A stretch of 6,971 bases of DNA, taken from Puniceicoccaceae bacterium (GTDB lineage Bacteria > Verrucomicrobiota > Verrucomicrobiae > Opitutales > Coraliomargaritaceae). Location: the NCBI GenBank assembly GCA_902516225.1, contig CABXXS010000044.1, positions 1 through 6,971 of the forward strand. Reading direction: 5' to 3'. Below the pieces are notes generated by a model, which ran no database searches, was not told the DNA's origin, and saw only the letters and a program-made list of their open reading frames with translations. Position numbers and translations under genes: made by a program. Within the stretch, counting starts at the first letter, position 1; each line of letters opens with the position of its first letter. Positions 6,401 to 6,971 of this stretch are shown here, piece by piece.

Positions 6401-6943
6401 ATGTTCGCATCTAAAACAGGCGAAAAAGTGATAAATAGTGGCTCCTTTACCCAGCCGTTTGGTCTAACGGCTCGACTTAAGCGACCAACAATAAAGATGG
6501 ATGTAGTGCCAGTCCTGGATTTACTAGTTATAGCCTTATTTTTTGGCTTACTATTTACCCGATTTGTTATGGTTCCTGGGCTAAGGGTTGAGTTGCCTAA
6601 ATCCGAGTTGAAAATGTCCCTGAGCAATCTGCCCGTAGCAGTACTTACTATAGGCAACGGCGGTATGCTTTTCTTTGACGGTGCAGTCTTTGAGCTCAAC
6701 TCGATTAAGCGCGGTTTTGAGAAGCATCATGAGCAGATGCAAGAGCACGACGTTGTTTTACTTATCAAGACCGAGGGTTCAATGAACTTGCAGCTCTTTC
6801 TAGAACTCTGCCAAATGGCAAATGAGGCCGGGTTTGTTCAAGTGCAGATTGCAGGAGAACATTTGCCAGATGCGAAATCCATCACGCCTTCTTATAGAGA
6901 TACCGAAAGAAATTCAGATAATAGTTTCCTAATAGAAATGTAA
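6401..6943 (+). CDS. exbD: ExbD/TolR family biopolymer transport protein
   Basis: Partner of the ExbB-like channel. One transmembrane helix sits inside the channel pentamer, and a periplasmic domain contacts the transducer or peptidoglycan. The protein has 180 residues, longer than E. coli ExbD (141). It has a cytoplasmic N-terminus of about 33 residues, then DVVPVLDLLVIALFFGLLF (34-52), where Asp40 matches the essential membrane aspartate of ExbD/TolR (Asp25 in E. coli ExbD). GLRVELPKSE (60-69) follows, as usual just after the membrane. The periplasmic domain runs to about residue 152 (VVLLIKTEGSMNLQLFLEL at 118-136 and QVQIAGE at 147-153). A polar tail of about 28 residues is extra. The ATG lies one base after the exbB stop, and AAAGAG at 6391-6396 can serve as ribosome binding site, so translation is probably coupled. 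Confidence 0.9.
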   Translation: MFASKTGEKVINSGSFTQPFGLTARLKRPTIKMDVVPVLDLLVIALFFGLLFTRFVMVPGLRVELPKSELKMSLSNLPVAVLTIGNGGMLFFDGAVFELNSIKRGFEKHHEQMQEHDVVLLIKTEGSMNLQLFLELCQMANEAGFVQVQIAGEHLPDAKSITPSYRDTERNSDNSFLIEM

Positions 6944-6971
6944 TGCTTTCGCAGTGGCTCCAGTCAAATCA
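6943..6971 (+). CDS. Start of a further operon gene (partial, product unknown)
   Basis: An ATG at 6943-6945 overlaps the last base of the exbD stop codon (TAATG), a usual arrangement for translational coupling. Nine codons, read as MLSQWLQSN, run to the window edge without a stop. This is too short to identify. From operon position it could be a TonB/TolA-like energy transducer, a second ExbD/TolR subunit or another envelope protein; I do not choose between them. Confidence 0.5.

Noticed and set aside
6346..6699. Minus-strand frame of 117 codons across the exbB/exbD junction
   Set aside because: It lies opposite two clear family members and is best explained as a shadow frame.

Overview
The window comes from a bacterium of moderate GC content (below 50% by eye) with an outer membrane. 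This is indicated by an ExbB/TolQ plus ExbD/TolR proton-channel pair, a probable lipoprotein and a large exported TPR protein. The gene mix is a carboxynorspermidine synthase of the saccharopine dehydrogenase family, a flavoprotein of the sulfite reductase alpha type without a flavodoxin domain, and a TPR-ExbB-ExbD cluster. It reminds me most of marine Verrucomicrobiota (Opitutales-like), but this is an inference from gene content; other Gram-negative groups of the PVC type or marine proteobacteria cannot be excluded.

Layout. Positions 1-698 (minus strand) hold the N-terminal 232 codons of a carboxynorspermidine synthase-like enzyme; its 3' end lies outside the window. A 118-bp divergent gap carries a 15-bp dyad overlapping a good -10 box. 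It leads into msrB (817-1422, plus), an exported methionine-R-sulfoxide reductase with a lipoprotein-like signal peptide. A short convergent gap (1423-1504) with a 10-bp inverted repeat separates it from the flavoprotein gene (1505-2704, minus). A 367-bp gap without genes (2705-3071) follows. It holds a perfect 12-bp palindrome and a striking nested inverted repeat of 79 bp.

From 3072 to the right end runs one plus-strand operon: an 881-residue exported TPR protein, an ExbB/TolQ-type channel subunit (31 nt later), an ExbD/TolR-type subunit (1 nt later), and the first nine codons of a further gene whose ATG overlaps the exbD stop (TAATG). ExbB and ExbD should form an inner-membrane motor driven by proton motive force. 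The TPR protein would be its periplasmic partner. The last gene may be the TonB/TolA-like transducer or a second ExbD, but too little of it is present to say.

The left half has a loose theme of redox and sulfur metabolism (methionine sulfoxide repair, sulfite-reductase-type flavoprotein). The right half is an energised envelope machine. I see no rRNA, tRNA, CRISPR array, insertion sequence or phage gene. The most unusual points are the exported TPR partner of the Exb motor, the flavoprotein that lacks its FMN domain, the exported MsrB that lacks the usual resolving cysteine, and the nested inverted repeat upstream of the TPR operon. None is proof of an undescribed system.
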